The notes below the pieces were generated by a model. That model made no database searches, had not been told where the DNA came from, and worked only from the letters and a program-made list of their open reading frames with translations. This document shows positions 16,522 through 25,144 of a DNA stretch of 27,100 nucleotides, one piece after another. The DNA is from Acidimicrobiaceae bacterium RAAP-2 (GTDB lineage Bacteria > Actinomycetota > Acidimicrobiia > Acidimicrobiales > RAAP-2). How positions within the stretch are numbered: position 1 is the first letter of the stretch; each line of letters begins with the position of its first letter. The position numbers and the translations under genes are program-made. The stretch spans positions 1 through 27,100 of the forward strand of contig LMAD01000026.1 of the NCBI GenBank assembly GCA_001443545.1, given 5' to 3'.

Positions 16522-17180
16522 CGGTCGCGCAGGGCCTCGTGATAGACGGCTTCGAGCGCTTCGCGTAACTCCTCAGTCTTCGCCGCAATCTGCGATCGAG
16601 GCACCCGACCTTGGGCCGTCGGCGGGGTAATGGGTGCGCCGACCACGACGCGAACCCGCTTGAAGCGCGGCAGTTTGGCGCCAGCGGGCATTGCGAGGTC
16701 GCTGCCCGCGATGCCGACCGGGATGGTGGAGGCACCCGTACGCGACGCGACGAACATCGCACCGTCGCGTAATGCCTCGACGTGACGGCCGTCTCGTCGC
16801 GTGCCTTCGGGGAAGAGGATCAGCGCTTCGCCACGCCGCAGGACCTCCTCGGCGAGGTGCAACGACTCTCGGTCGGCCGTACCCCTGGCGACCGGGAAAG
16901 CGCCGAGGTGACGTAAGAGCGTTCCCAAGACCGGCACCGGGAAGAGCTCCTGCTTCGCCATGAAGAAGACCTTGCGGGGCGAGATGAACAAGGTGAAGAC
17001 GAAGTCGACGTTCGAGCGGTGGATCGGGGCGATCAGGACCGGACCGGACCTCGGAATATTCTCGCCGCCCGTCACTCGGGGTCGGAATAGCAACCACGAC
17101 AGCCCCGTGAGAATGGCCGCGACGATGCGATACAGCAGCGTCTTGTCGGGGTTGAGGATCAGTTCGGCGTCTTCAGGCAT
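16518..17180 (-). CDS. plsC: 1-acyl-sn-glycerol-3-phosphate acyltransferase
   Basis: Acylates lysophosphatidic acid to phosphatidic acid at the membrane. It has 220 residues: an N-terminal hydrophobic stretch (about 15-32), the catalytic HX4D as HRSNVD (H54, D59), a FPVPVLG/GAFPVARG acceptor region, and FPEGTR (123-128) for phosphate binding; VPVGI-type IPVGIAGSD follows. The ATG overlaps the end of cmk by 22 bases, so it is translated from the same message. Other PlsC-like acyltransferases of unknown acceptor cannot be excluded. Confidence 0.9.
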   Translation of the reverse strand: MPEDAELILNPDKTLLYRIVAAILTGLSWLLFRPRVTGGENIPRSGPVLIAPIHRSNVDFVFTLFISPRKVFFMAKQELFPVPVLGTLLRHLGAFPVARGTADRESLHLAEEVLRRGEALILFPEGTRRDGRHVEALRDGAMFVASRTGASTIPVGIAGSDLAMPAGAKLPRFKRVRVVVGAPITPPTAQGRVPRSQIAAKTEELREALEAVYHEALRDR

Positions 17181-17779
17181 GTCACGATCTCTTCTACCAC
17201 CTGCTGGACCGATCGGTGCGTCGTATCGATCGCGATCGCGTCCTCGGCACGACGCAAGGGTGAGACGATGCGTCCGGTGTCCGCGTCGTCTCGGCGAGCG
17301 ACCGAGTCAACGCCCTCGTCCCCCCGTCGCCGCGCTCGCTCGTCCAGCGACGCGGTCAGAAAGACCTTGAGCGTTGCGTCGGGAAAGACCACCGTGGCGA
17401 TATCCCTTCCTTCGACGACGGTGCCCCGTGGCTGGTCCGCGGCCCAGCGTCGCTGGCGAGTGACCATGGCCCGTCGCACGACGGGATTGGCGGCGACCGT
17501 CGAGACCGCGACGTTCACCGGTTCGTTCCTGATCACGTCCTCGACGTCGACCCCGTCGATGGTCACGCGCGGTTCCGTGGTGATGTGCGCGTCCTGGGCG
17601 ACTCGCGCGACGGCCGATTCATCGGCCGGATCGATGTGCCGCCGGAGTACCTCCGCGGTCACCGCGCGATACATGGCCCCCGTGTCGAGAAACGACCAAT
17701 CCAACGCCGCGGCCAGCGCCCGGGCCACGGTCGATTTACCCGATCCGGCCGGACCGTCGATCGCGATCACGTCGCTCAC
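17159..17779 (-). CDS. cmk: Cytidylate kinase
   Basis: Phosphorylates CMP and dCMP. It has 206 residues, slightly short for the family (about 220). P-loop GPAGSGKST (9-17), LDTGAMYRA (CMP-binding), EGRDIATVVFPDA and the lid region with RRRGDEG are in order. The GTG start overlaps the aroA stop as GTGA. The aroA-cmk linkage is widespread in bacteria. Confidence 0.96.
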   Translation of the reverse strand: MSDVIAIDGPAGSGKSTVARALAAALDWSFLDTGAMYRAVTAEVLRRHIDPADESAVARVAQDAHITTEPRVTIDGVDVEDVIRNEPVNVAVSTVAANPVVRRAMVTRQRRWAADQPRGTVVEGRDIATVVFPDATLKVFLTASLDERARRRGDEGVDSVARRDDADTGRIVSPLRRAEDAIAIDTTHRSVQQVVEEIVTCLKTPN

Positions 17780-19056
17780 CCCAGACCCGCCAGGTGGTCA
17801 AAGAACGCCGGGTAGCTGGTAGACACCGTCTCGCTCCCGTCGATGACGCAGCCGTTGCCGGCCGCGCCAGCAATCGCCGCGGCCATCACCATGCGGTGGT
17901 CGAGAGTCGCGGGCTGGTTAAAGGAGTGGAACTTGCGAGCCGAACCCAATCCCTCGATGAAGAAGTCGTCGCCGCTCGCCCAGACGGTGCAGCCCAACGC
18001 TGACGCCAGCGCCATCGAACCGGTGAACCGGTCCGACTCCTTCACCCGCAGTTCACCGACGCCCACGAAGGAGGTCACGCCATCGGCGGCGGCGGCGGCG
18101 ACCGCCAGAGCCGGTACTTCGTCGACGGAGGGGATTTCGCTCGCGTGGATGGTAGTAGCGCGCAGGCTTGCGGACCGCGCCGACAGCCCGTGGCCGTGAC
18201 CGGACCCGACGAGTTCGATTGCGGCGCCCATTCGACGCAACACGGTGACGAACCCAACGCGCTCGGGCGAGTCGTCGATGGCGTCAATGGCAATCGCGGC
18301 GTCGTCGTGAACCGCGCCGAGTACGGCGAAGAAGGCGGCCTGCGACGGGTCGCCGGGAACGAACCACGTCGCGGGGCGCGGACGGCCCGGGAGCAAGGTG
18401 ACGCGCCGCCCCGCACCCACGTCGAGCGACTCGACTGACACCCCGGCGTGAGCCAGCATGATCTCGGTGGTCGCGCGGGTTCGAACCCTCTCGCGTACGA
18501 CGGTGGGTCCGTCGCCGTGCAGTCCGGCCAGCAACACCGCCGACTTGACCTGGGCGCTCGGAGTGGGCACGTCGTAGTCGATTCCGTGCAACCGGCTCGT
18601 CCCGACAACGCGTAGGGGCGCCGTGAGACGCTCCCCCCGTCCGGCCAGTGTGGCGCCCATGCGTCCTAGCGGTACCGCGACACGATCCATCGGCCGCTGG
18701 GAGAGGGACGGGTCGCCCACGAGCAGGTGTTCGCCATCGATACCGCTGGTCACACCGGCCACGAGCCGCATGGTCGTGCCGGAATTCCCGCAGTCCAACG
18801 GCTCATCGCTGGCCCGGAGCCCGTCGGCGGGACCGGTCACGATCGTCGCCGAACCCTCCCTGACGCGTGACGCGCCGAGTTGTTCGACGATGACGCCGGT
18901 GGACTGGACGTCGTGTCCGGGTGAAAGTCCCTCGATGCGGCTCTCCCCGTCGGCGAGTGCGCTCAGCAGGAGGGCTCGGTGCGACGCGCTCTTATCGCCC
19001 GGCACGTGCACGACGCCGCGGAGTCTCGTCGCCGGGTCGATCGATTTCGTCGTCAT
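17776..19056 (-). CDS. aroA: 3-phosphoshikimate 1-carboxyvinyltransferase (EPSP synthase)
   Basis: Sixth step of the shikimate pathway, joining PEP to shikimate 3-phosphate. It has 426 residues, with GDKSASHRALL (20-30; K22, R27), the PEP-site loop GNSGTTMRL (90-98), SQRPMDR, PSAQVKSAVLLAGL, VDEVPALA with the catalytic Asp, and RVKESDRF. The GNSGTT loop resembles Bacillus-type enzymes more than the E. coli GNAGTAMRP form. The ATG overlaps the tyrA stop by one base (TGATG). The neighbours aroH and tyrA place it in a tyrosine-branch operon. Confidence 0.97.
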   Translation of the reverse strand: MTTKSIDPATRLRGVVHVPGDKSASHRALLLSALADGESRIEGLSPGHDVQSTGVIVEQLGASRVREGSATIVTGPADGLRASDEPLDCGNSGTTMRLVAGVTSGIDGEHLLVGDPSLSQRPMDRVAVPLGRMGATLAGRGERLTAPLRVVGTSRLHGIDYDVPTPSAQVKSAVLLAGLHGDGPTVVRERVRTRATTEIMLAHAGVSVESLDVGAGRRVTLLPGRPRPATWFVPGDPSQAAFFAVLGAVHDDAAIAIDAIDDSPERVGFVTVLRRMGAAIELVGSGHGHGLSARSASLRATTIHASEIPSVDEVPALAVAAAAADGVTSFVGVGELRVKESDRFTGSMALASALGCTVWASGDDFFIEGLGSARKFHSFNQPATLDHRMVMAAAIAGAAGNGCVIDGSETVSTSYPAFFDHLAGLG

Positions 19057-20129
19057 CAGCGTTCGAGCGTAACGGAGAAGCCCATCGAGGTCAGGACGTC
19101 GAGGAAACGCGCGGCGTGATCGGCGTCGACGGCGAGCAACAGCGTGCCGCTCACCCCTTCGATTCCGTGCGCGATCTCGATGTCGAAGATGTTCACCGCC
19201 AAGTCGGACGCCGCCACAGTCACGGTGGCTAGTTCGCCCGGCTTGTCCGAGACGCCTACGCGCAGGTACGCGAGTTGATCGGCACTGAGCGCCCGTCCCG
19301 GCAGTGTCCGCCGGGCAACGGATGCGGTTTGGAGCGATGAGGCGATGACTTCACGGTGCCCGGCGGCCAACGCCGAACGCAATCCGGCGAGGCGCCCCTC
19401 GAGCGACGTCAACGTCTGGGTGATTGCGTCGCGGTTCTCGAAGAGGACGTCGGGCCAGATGGCCGGGTCGCCGGCCGCGATTCGAGTCATGTCCCGAAAG
19501 CCCCCGGCCGCGAGCTGGAGCAGGACGGCGTCCTGCTCGGCGGCGACGGCCGCCTCATTCATCAGGGCCCCCGCGAGGAGGTGCGGGACGTGGCTCGCCA
19601 GCGCGACCAGACGGTCGTGGTCGTCAGCGTTGATGGCCACCACGTTGGCGCCCAGCTCACGCAGGAACCCGTGCAGACGGCTGTAGTGTCCCGGTTCCGT
19701 CGCCGGTGTCGGCGTCAGGACCCAGGTGCAACCCTGAAAGAGATTCGCGCGCGACGCGGCGAGACCGCGCTGCTCGGATCCCGCCATCGGATGACCACCG
19801 ATGAACCGCGAATCCGTGATGTCCTGGACGATGGCGGACTTCACCCCGGCGACGTCGGTGACGATGACGTCGGGGTCGGGGAGCCGGGTGAGCACCTCAC
19901 GGGCTGATTCGGCGACCGAACCGGCGGGCGTGGCGATGAAGACCAGGGACGTCGCCGGGTGCATCGGTTCGGCGGCAATCAGCTGGAGTTCCAGGGCACG
20001 GCGAACCGTCTGGGGCTCGCTGTCCCCACCGGTCACCCGCCAACCCGCCTCGGCGAGTGAACGCGCGATCGATGCGCCGATCAAGCCGAGGCCCACGACG
20101 TGGGCCCGTCGCTCACTCGGGAAGGTCAT
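19056..20129 (-). CDS. tyrA: Prephenate dehydrogenase with C-terminal ACT-like domain
   Basis: Oxidatively decarboxylates prephenate to 4-hydroxyphenylpyruvate for tyrosine. It has 357 residues. An NAD-binding GLGLIGAS (13-20) begins the Rossmann fold; FIATPAG, DVAGVKSAI and FIGGHPMAGSE carry the usual substrate-site His, and a helical domain (about 160-275) follows. From about residue 285, VSDKPGELATVTV marks an ACT-type domain that may sense tyrosine. The ATG at 20127-20129 overlaps aroH by 17 bases; the longer open frame runs through aroH and is not homologous. Confidence 0.93.
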   Translation of the reverse strand: MTFPSERRAHVVGLGLIGASIARSLAEAGWRVTGGDSEPQTVRRALELQLIAAEPMHPATSLVFIATPAGSVAESAREVLTRLPDPDVIVTDVAGVKSAIVQDITDSRFIGGHPMAGSEQRGLAASRANLFQGCTWVLTPTPATEPGHYSRLHGFLRELGANVVAINADDHDRLVALASHVPHLLAGALMNEAAVAAEQDAVLLQLAAGGFRDMTRIAAGDPAIWPDVLFENRDAITQTLTSLEGRLAGLRSALAAGHREVIASSLQTASVARRTLPGRALSADQLAYLRVGVSDKPGELATVTVAASDLAVNIFDIEIAHGIEGVSGTLLLAVDADHAARFLDVLTSMGFSVTLER

Positions 20130-20484
20130 CGCGCAGGGTTCGAGCGTCGCGGAGGTAGACGTGATGGATACCGGAGCGCTCCGCGGCCGTATAGACGTGG
20201 AGCAGCACCCGGATGCACCGCGGCATCGAACCGGGCACGGCGATCTCACTCGCGCAGAGCAACGGAATGTCACCAAACCCGATGGCCCTGGCCGCCGTGG
20301 CGGGAAAGGACGAAGTGAGGTCGGGTGTGGTCGTCAGGATGACGCTCACGACGTCATCGTGATCGAGTCCGTTGCGCTCCATCAGCAACGTCAGCAGCTC
20401 CTGGGTAGCGTCGGCGATCTCTTCGGGCGTGTCGACGACGCAGGTCGTCGCACCTCGCAGGGCTCGAATTCTCGGTGAAGTCAT
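20113..20484 (-). CDS. aroH: Chorismate mutase, AroH type
   Basis: Rearranges chorismate to prephenate. It has 123 residues of the trimeric AroH class, as in Bacillus subtilis, not the helical AroQ class common in actinobacteria. RALRGATT (7-14) gives the N-terminal active-site Arg; CASEIAVPGS (C77, E80) and MPRCIRV (R92) match the remaining active-site residues. The ATG overlaps the rluB stop as ATGA. It sits directly before tyrA, which uses its product. Confidence 0.94.
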   Translation of the reverse strand: MTSPRIRALRGATTCVVDTPEEIADATQELLTLLMERNGLDHDDVVSVILTTTPDLTSSFPATAARAIGFGDIPLLCASEIAVPGSMPRCIRVLLHVYTAAERSGIHHVYLRDARTLRDDLPE

Positions 20485-21218
20485 GCAGGCATCGTAGAGG
20501 CCATCTCGTCGGTCATACCAACTGCCTCGAAAAGTCGACGCACCTCGGCAACCGACAGTTGTCGATAGGCCCCCGGGGCGAGCGTCGCGTCGTGCAGGGG
20601 GCCGATCCGGGTTCGCACGAGACGCGTAACGTCGTGGCCGACCGCGGCGCACATGCGGCGGACCTGTCGATTCCGTCCTTCGTGGATGACAATCCGCAAG
20701 AGCCCCTCGCTGACCCGACTCACCTGGGCCGGACTGGTCGGGCCGTCCTCGAGTTCCACCCCTTCGCGAAGCCGGCGGATCGCCCCCGGTGACGGGTCAC
20801 CCTCGACTCGCACGAGGTACTCCTTGCCGATGTGTGAACTCGGGTGAGTGAGCAGATGGGCCAGGCGACCGTCGTTGGTGAGCAGCAGCAGCCCCTCGGT
20901 GTTCATGTCGAGGCGGCCCACGGGAAAGACCCGAACGGGCGACGTGACGAGGTCCAGCACCGTGGTGCGGCCCTGCGGGTCAGAGGCCGTCGTCACCACG
21001 CCATCGGGCTTATTGAGTAAGAAGTAGACCGTGTTCTGGGTGGTGGCGGCCAGCGCTCCGTCGACGCAGATGAGATTGGTCGCCGGATCCACGCGGTTGC
21101 CGAGTTCCGCCACGCGTCCGTCAATCGTGACGCGGCCCTCGGTGATGAGCAACTCGCACGATCGGCGCGAACCGTAACCGGCCCTCGCGAGGGTCTTCTG
21201 GAGTCGTTCGCCTTCCAA
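20481..21218 (-). CDS. rluB: Pseudouridine synthase, RsuA/RluB family
   Basis: Probably makes a pseudouridine in 23S rRNA. It has 245 residues, with an N-terminal S4 RNA-binding domain (about 3-50, LQKTLARAGYGSRR), then the catalytic GRLDMNTEGLLLLTNDG (D104), KEYLVRVEG and HEGRNRQVRRM. It starts at a TTG immediately after the scpB stop, with AAGGGG upstream. The gene is in the position it holds in mycobacteria, directly after scpB. The exact uridine target is assigned from family and context only. Confidence 0.92.
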   Translation of the reverse strand: MEGERLQKTLARAGYGSRRSCELLITEGRVTIDGRVAELGNRVDPATNLICVDGALAATTQNTVYFLLNKPDGVVTTASDPQGRTTVLDLVTSPVRVFPVGRLDMNTEGLLLLTNDGRLAHLLTHPSSHIGKEYLVRVEGDPSPGAIRRLREGVELEDGPTSPAQVSRVSEGLLRIVIHEGRNRQVRRMCAAVGHDVTRLVRTRIGPLHDATLAPGAYRQLSVAEVRRLFEAVGMTDEMASTMPA

Positions 21219-21809
21219 CTACGCCCCTTCGGTCAGATCGTCAGCGCTCTCGCGCAAGCCCTCAAAGAGCTCATCGGCGACTGCGACCGGCGCCATGAAC
21301 TGCTCGATCGGCGGGAGTTCCCCGATCCCCGCGAGTCCGAGCCGATCGAGGAAGAGGTCAGTCGTGCCGTAGAGGATCGACTGACCCGGACCGGCGACCC
21401 TCCCCCGCTCTTCGATGTAGCCGCGCTGTTCGAGGAGCCGCGTGACGCCGTCGACGTTCACGCCACGAAGTGCGGTGATCTGGGCCCGCGAGATCGGCTG
21501 ACGATAGGCGATGATCGCGAGCGTCTCGAGGGCCGCGGAACTGAGGCGGTGCGATACGTCGCGGTTGGCGAAGCGAGTGACCCATTCCGCGACGTCGGGG
21601 CTGGACTGCATGACCCACCCGCTCGCCAATTCGGCGAAGGCGAAGCCGCGGCGCTCGCGCTCGTACTCGTCGCGCAGGTGGCGCAGCGCGTCGCGGACCC
21701 GGCCGGCCTCTTCATCCACGACGTCGGCCAACTCTTCGACCGAAATCGGCTCCAGGGCGACCGTGAGCATTGCCTCGAGCTTCTGGTCCAACGACTGTTC
21801 ATCCCTCAT
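21219..21809 (-). CDS. scpB: Segregation and condensation protein B
   Basis: Winged-helix partner of ScpA and SMC in the condensin-like complex. It has 196 residues: EQSLDQKLEAML at the N terminus, SVEELADVV, then LSSAALETLAIIAYRQPISRAQI (about 108-130) and the VDGVTRLLEQRGYIEERGR signature, with YGTTDLFLDRLGL after it. The ATG overlaps the end of scpA by 11 bases; an in-frame extension upstream lies inside scpA and is not homologous. Confidence 0.95.
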   Translation of the reverse strand: MRDEQSLDQKLEAMLTVALEPISVEELADVVDEEAGRVRDALRHLRDEYERERRGFAFAELASGWVMQSSPDVAEWVTRFANRDVSHRLSSAALETLAIIAYRQPISRAQITALRGVNVDGVTRLLEQRGYIEERGRVAGPGQSILYGTTDLFLDRLGLAGIGELPPIEQFMAPVAVADELFEGLRESADDLTEGA

Positions 21810-22575
21810 AGGTATCCACGCCTCCCAAGTCCACTCCCCGTTCGCCGTCCACCCACACGATGTCGACGTCACCGAAAGTCTGGCCCTGACCGAGGGTCAC
21901 GTGACCCATCTTGCACAGTTCGAGTAGGGCCAGGAAGTGCACGATGATCTCGATGCGCGACGTGAGTGCGTTGGTCAGCGAACGAAACGAGAGCGGGCCG
22001 AGTGACGGGAGCCGCTGAGCCAGCGAAACCACGGTCTCGGCGACGGTGACGGCGTCCACGGTCACGTGGTTGAGTCGAACGACCGCCACCGGCTTCTCCT
22101 CAATGCCCCGCAGGTAGGCCAGCGCTAAGGCCGACGGCGTCACACCAGCGAGCAGGTCCGGCGGTTGGACGACGAACCCGTCATTGATGCCGCGGAGACG
22201 GGGAAAGGATCGACCGGCCCGATCGAAGAGTGAGACGAAGGCGTCGGCAACGGCGGCGTAGGTCCGCAGGTCGAGCAGGCGCGCGAGCAGGACGTCGCGT
22301 TCCTCCCACCCGACGAATTCCTCGTCCGGCTCGGCGTCATCGCGACCCGGGAGCAGACGCTGGCTCTTCATCTCCAGCAGGATCGAGGCGATGAGAAGGA
22401 ACTCCGACAACTCGTCGACCTCAACACCGACCGTGTCGTCGCGCAGGGCGGCGAGGAACTCGTCGACGATGGGATTGAGTGGGACGTCGAGGATGTCGAG
22501 ATCGTGCCGGCTGATGAGTTGGAGCAGGAGCTCGATGGGGCCACTGAACGACGGCGTCGTCACGACGTAAGTCAC
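21799..22575 (-). CDS. scpA: Segregation and condensation protein A
   Basis: Kleisin subunit bridging the SMC heads. It has 258 residues; FSGPIELLLQLISRHDLDILDV at the N terminus is the ScpA signature, followed by FLLIASILLEMKSQRLLP, and a C-terminal winged helix with FLALLELCKMGHV. The GTG follows TAACCT by exactly six bases, so it is probably leaderless. First gene of the eight-gene operon ending in plsC. In many actinobacteria parA sits just upstream; here trpS does, on the opposite strand. Confidence 0.95.
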   Translation of the reverse strand: MTYVVTTPSFSGPIELLLQLISRHDLDILDVPLNPIVDEFLAALRDDTVGVEVDELSEFLLIASILLEMKSQRLLPGRDDAEPDEEFVGWEERDVLLARLLDLRTYAAVADAFVSLFDRAGRSFPRLRGINDGFVVQPPDLLAGVTPSALALAYLRGIEEKPVAVVRLNHVTVDAVTVAETVVSLAQRLPSLGPLSFRSLTNALTSRIEIIVHFLALLELCKMGHVTLGQGQTFGDVDIVWVDGERGVDLGGVDTYEG

Positions 22576-22581
22576 GGCGAC

Positions 22582-22587
22582 AGGTTA
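22582..22587 (-). promoter_or_regulatory. Leaderless -10 box of the scpA operon
   Basis: TAACCT on the minus strand, GTCGCC, then GTG at 22575. Divergent from trpS. Confidence 0.55.
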
Positions 22588-22616
22588 TCGGAACCGGTGG
22601 GTCGAAGTCGGACCCC

Positions 22617-22622
22617 TACAAT
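22617..22622 (+). promoter_or_regulatory. Leaderless -10 box of trpS
   Basis: TACAAT, TGGCAG, then ATG at 22629. No ribosome binding site and no T-box leader, so charging-dependent control in cis is excluded. An off-centre repeat GGGTC (22599-22603)/GACCC (22611-22615) lies upstream. Confidence 0.65.
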
Positions 22623-22628
22623 TGGCAG

Positions 22629-23597
22629 ATGCGCGTCTTCTCCGGTATTCAGCCCTCGGGCGATCTGCACATCGGCAACTACCTGGGGGCCGTCAAGCAG
22701 TGGGTGAACGCCCAGTCCTCCGATGCGCTCTACTGCGTGGTGGATTTGCACGCGCTAACCCTGCAAATCGATCCGGCGACCTTGCGCACCCAGACCGACG
22801 ACCTGGTGGCGATGCTAATCGCCGCGGGACTCGATCCGGCGACCTGCACCCTCTTCGTCCAGAGTCACGTTCCCTATCACGCGCAGTTGAGCTGGCTCCT
22901 GGAGTGCGTGGCGACGTACGGCGAGTTGACGCGCATGACCCAGTTCAAGGAGAAGGCCGAGCGCCAAGACGGGTACCGCGTTGGCCTACTTACCTACCCC
23001 GTCCTCATGGCGGCCGACATCTTGCTGTACCAGACCGAGCAGGTGCCCGTCGGCGACGATCAACGTCAGCATCTGGAGCTCGCTCGCGACGTGGCCGAAC
23101 GGTTCAACAATCGCTACGGCGCGGTTTTCACCGTGCCGGTCGGTGTCCAACCACCCGCGGCCGCCCGGGTCATGGACCTCCAAGAGCCCACCCGCAAGAT
23201 GTCCAAGTCAGTAGCGAGCCCACTGGGAACGATCTACGTCCTCGACAGTGCCGACGACATCGCGCGCAAGATCAAGAAGGCGGTCACCGACACCGACGGC
23301 GAGGTCCGGTTCGATTGGGAGCACAAGCCCGGATTAGCGAACCTGCTCGAGCTGTACTCGGGGTTCAGCGGTGAGAGTCCGAGCGCCATCGCCGCTCGCT
23401 ATCACCGATACGGTGACCTCAAGGGCGACCTCGTCGACCTCGTCGTCACCGAGTTGACGCCCATCGCCGAGCGGTACCGCGAACTTCGCAGTGATGACGT
23501 TGCCCTGCGCCAGCTCGCGAACGAGGGTTCCGAGAAGGCCGAGGCCGTGGCGCGTCAAACCTATCGCCGAGCGGCCGAGGCAATGGGCCTCCAGTAG
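22629..23597 (+). CDS. trpS: Tryptophanyl-tRNA synthetase
   Basis: Charges tRNA-Trp. Class I synthetase of 322 residues with PSGDLHIGNYLGA (HIGN at 14-17), the MTQFKEKA segment, VLMAADILLYQ and VGDDQRQHLEL (tryptophan and ATP site), and KMSKS at 190-194. Full length. It is the only + strand gene in the right third of the window and converges on the M50 protease gene 13 bases away. Confidence 0.97.
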   Translation: MRVFSGIQPSGDLHIGNYLGAVKQWVNAQSSDALYCVVDLHALTLQIDPATLRTQTDDLVAMLIAAGLDPATCTLFVQSHVPYHAQLSWLLECVATYGELTRMTQFKEKAERQDGYRVGLLTYPVLMAADILLYQTEQVPVGDDQRQHLELARDVAERFNNRYGAVFTVPVGVQPPAAARVMDLQEPTRKMSKSVASPLGTIYVLDSADDIARKIKKAVTDTDGEVRFDWEHKPGLANLLELYSGFSGESPSAIAARYHRYGDLKGDLVDLVVTELTPIAERYRELRSDDVALRQLANEGSEKAEAVARQTYRRAAEAMGLQ

Positions 23598-23610
23598 CCG
23601 AGCGTTTCGA

Positions 23611-24231
23611 TCAAACGAGCAGGTGGATCCACCAGTTCTGCAGAGACGTCAACAGGTTCGTTCCCACGTGCAGGAACATCGAGTCGAGGAGGATGAGCAC
23701 CATCACGATCGGCAGCGCCTTCATCCGAAATCGATAGTAACTCGGCAAGTGACGACTAGGCACGAACCGCTCAATGATGGCTGAACCGTCGAGCGGCGGA
23801 ATCGGCAAGAGGTTGAATACGGCGAGGGTCAGATTGACCAGGCCGAAGGCCACGCCGAACTGCAGCATCCACGAGCTGTAGGTGACGTGGAGCGCGAGGT
23901 AACTGATGAGGTACCCGACGCCCGACAAGATGATGTTCACCGCGGGTCCGGCGAGTGACACGTACAGCGACTGCTTGCGTGGATTGCGCAGGCGCCCGAT
24001 ATTCACGGGGACCGGCTTGGCGTAGCCGAAGGCGGGCAGGTGACTCAAGATCAACAGCGCGGGGAGCAGGACCGTCCCAAAGGGATCGACGTGGCGCAGT
24101 GGATTCAAGGTGAGCCGGTGGTTCTCCTTCGCCGTCGGGTCGCCGAACAGGTACGCCACGTAGCCGTGACTGACTTCGTGCAAGACGATCGATGGGATGA
24201 TCGCGAGAAAGAAGTAGACGTAACTCGACAA
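23611..24231 (-). CDS. Site-2 protease-like M50 metalloprotease
   Basis: A 206-residue integral membrane protein of the short M50 class (SpoIVFB/YwhC-like), usually four to six helices with an intramembrane zinc site. The metal-binding HEVSH is at 18-22 and the third ligand lies in NLLPIPPLDGS (140-150, D148). It has no PDZ or CBS domain. The TTG at 24229-24231 follows GAGAGGGAAG ten bases after the xerD stop, and no ATG or GTG is nearby. Substrates are unknown; membrane-anchored sigma or anti-sigma factors are typical. Confidence 0.88.
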   Translation of the reverse strand: MSSYVYFFLAIIPSIVLHEVSHGYVAYLFGDPTAKENHRLTLNPLRHVDPFGTVLLPALLILSHLPAFGYAKPVPVNIGRLRNPRKQSLYVSLAGPAVNIILSGVGYLISYLALHVTYSSWMLQFGVAFGLVNLTLAVFNLLPIPPLDGSAIIERFVPSRHLPSYYRFRMKALPIVMVLILLDSMFLHVGTNLLTSLQNWWIHLLV

Positions 24232-24241
24232 CTTCCCTCTC

Positions 24242-25144
24242 CTAGCCGTGGGCTCGCGGATGAGCCTCTCGATACACCTGTTGCAGTGACGAGACCGACA
24301 CCGCGGTGTAGATCTGCGTCGTTGCAATCGACGAATGTCCGAGCAACTCCTGGACCACTCTAATGTCCGCGCCGTGAGCCAGCATGTGCGTTGCGCAACT
24401 GTGGCGAAAGACGTGTGCGCTGATCCGCCGTCGCTCGATCCCCACCGCGAGGGCTCGGCGCGCGATAATGCCGTCGACGCCCTGGCGTGACAGTGGCGTG
24501 CCGCGCCCGTTGAGCAACAGGATCGACGTACGGGCACGGAGCAGGGACGCGCGTCCCTGGGGGGCGAGATAGTCCACCAGCGCCGAGCGTAGAGTCCGAC
24601 CCATCGGAACCAGACGCTGTTTGGAACCCTTGCCGGTGACTTTTATCAGCTCTTCGTCGAAATCGAGGTCTTCGAGGCGGATACCGATGGCCTCCGAGAC
24701 CCGACACCCGGTCCCGTAGAGCAACTCTAAGAGGGCCCGATCCCGTCGATCTAGGGCCGAGGTCGCGGGAATTGAGTCGAGCAATCGAAGCACTTCCTCC
24801 TCCCCCAAGGGGTGTGGCAGCGATCGCCCGCGATGTGTGCCTCGCACGTGCGCCGTGGGATCGGCGGCGATTCGCCGCTCGTCGGCGAGAAAGCCGTACC
24901 AGCCGCGAAGCGACGCGAGCGCCCGGGCGATGCTCGCCGGCGCCCGGGCCTGGTCCTGCAGCACGACCAGGTATCGGTCGATGTCGCCGGGCGCGACGTC
25001 GGCCAGGGCGAGTCGTTGCTCCGAGGCCCACACGCCGAACCGGGCCAGGTCGCGGCGGTAGGCCTGAATCGTCGCGCGACTCCGGCCCTTCTCCACCGTC
25101 AACCAGACGAAGTACTCGTCTAGGAGTGGCTCAGCGTCGCTCAA
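24242..25144 (-). CDS. xerD: Tyrosine recombinase XerD
   Basis: Resolves chromosome dimers at dif. It has 300 residues: an N-terminal SAM-like core-binding domain (about 1-95) and a C-terminal catalytic domain with R148 (GCRVSEA), K172 (GKGSKQR), H244 and R247 (HVFRHS), H270 (LLGHSS) and nucleophile Y279 (QIYT). I use the TTG at 25142-25144, overlapping the Nudix gene by 14 bases; an ATG 48 bases upstream would give 316 residues with an Arg-rich start. Position after pyrG and the Nudix gene matches mycobacteria. Confidence 0.93.
   Translation of the reverse strand: MSDAEPLLDEYFVWLTVEKGRSRATIQAYRRDLARFGVWASEQRLALADVAPGDIDRYLVVLQDQARAPASIARALASLRGWYGFLADERRIAADPTAHVRGTHRGRSLPHPLGEEEVLRLLDSIPATSALDRRDRALLELLYGTGCRVSEAIGIRLEDLDFDEELIKVTGKGSKQRLVPMGRTLRSALVDYLAPQGRASLLRARTSILLLNGRGTPLSRQGVDGIIARRALAVGIERRRISAHVFRHSCATHMLAHGADIRVVQELLGHSSIATTQIYTAVSVSSLQQVYREAHPRAHG

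Noticed and set aside
20130..20276. Longer tyrA start inside aroH.
   Set aside because: The 49 extra residues are out-of-frame aroH sequence; the Rossmann motif begins near the ATG at 20129.
22588..22616. Central operator between scpA and trpS like those of the other two divergent pairs.
   Set aside because: The repeat GGGTC/GACCC is centred at 22607, not at the midpoint 22602, and pairs about the midpoint do not match.
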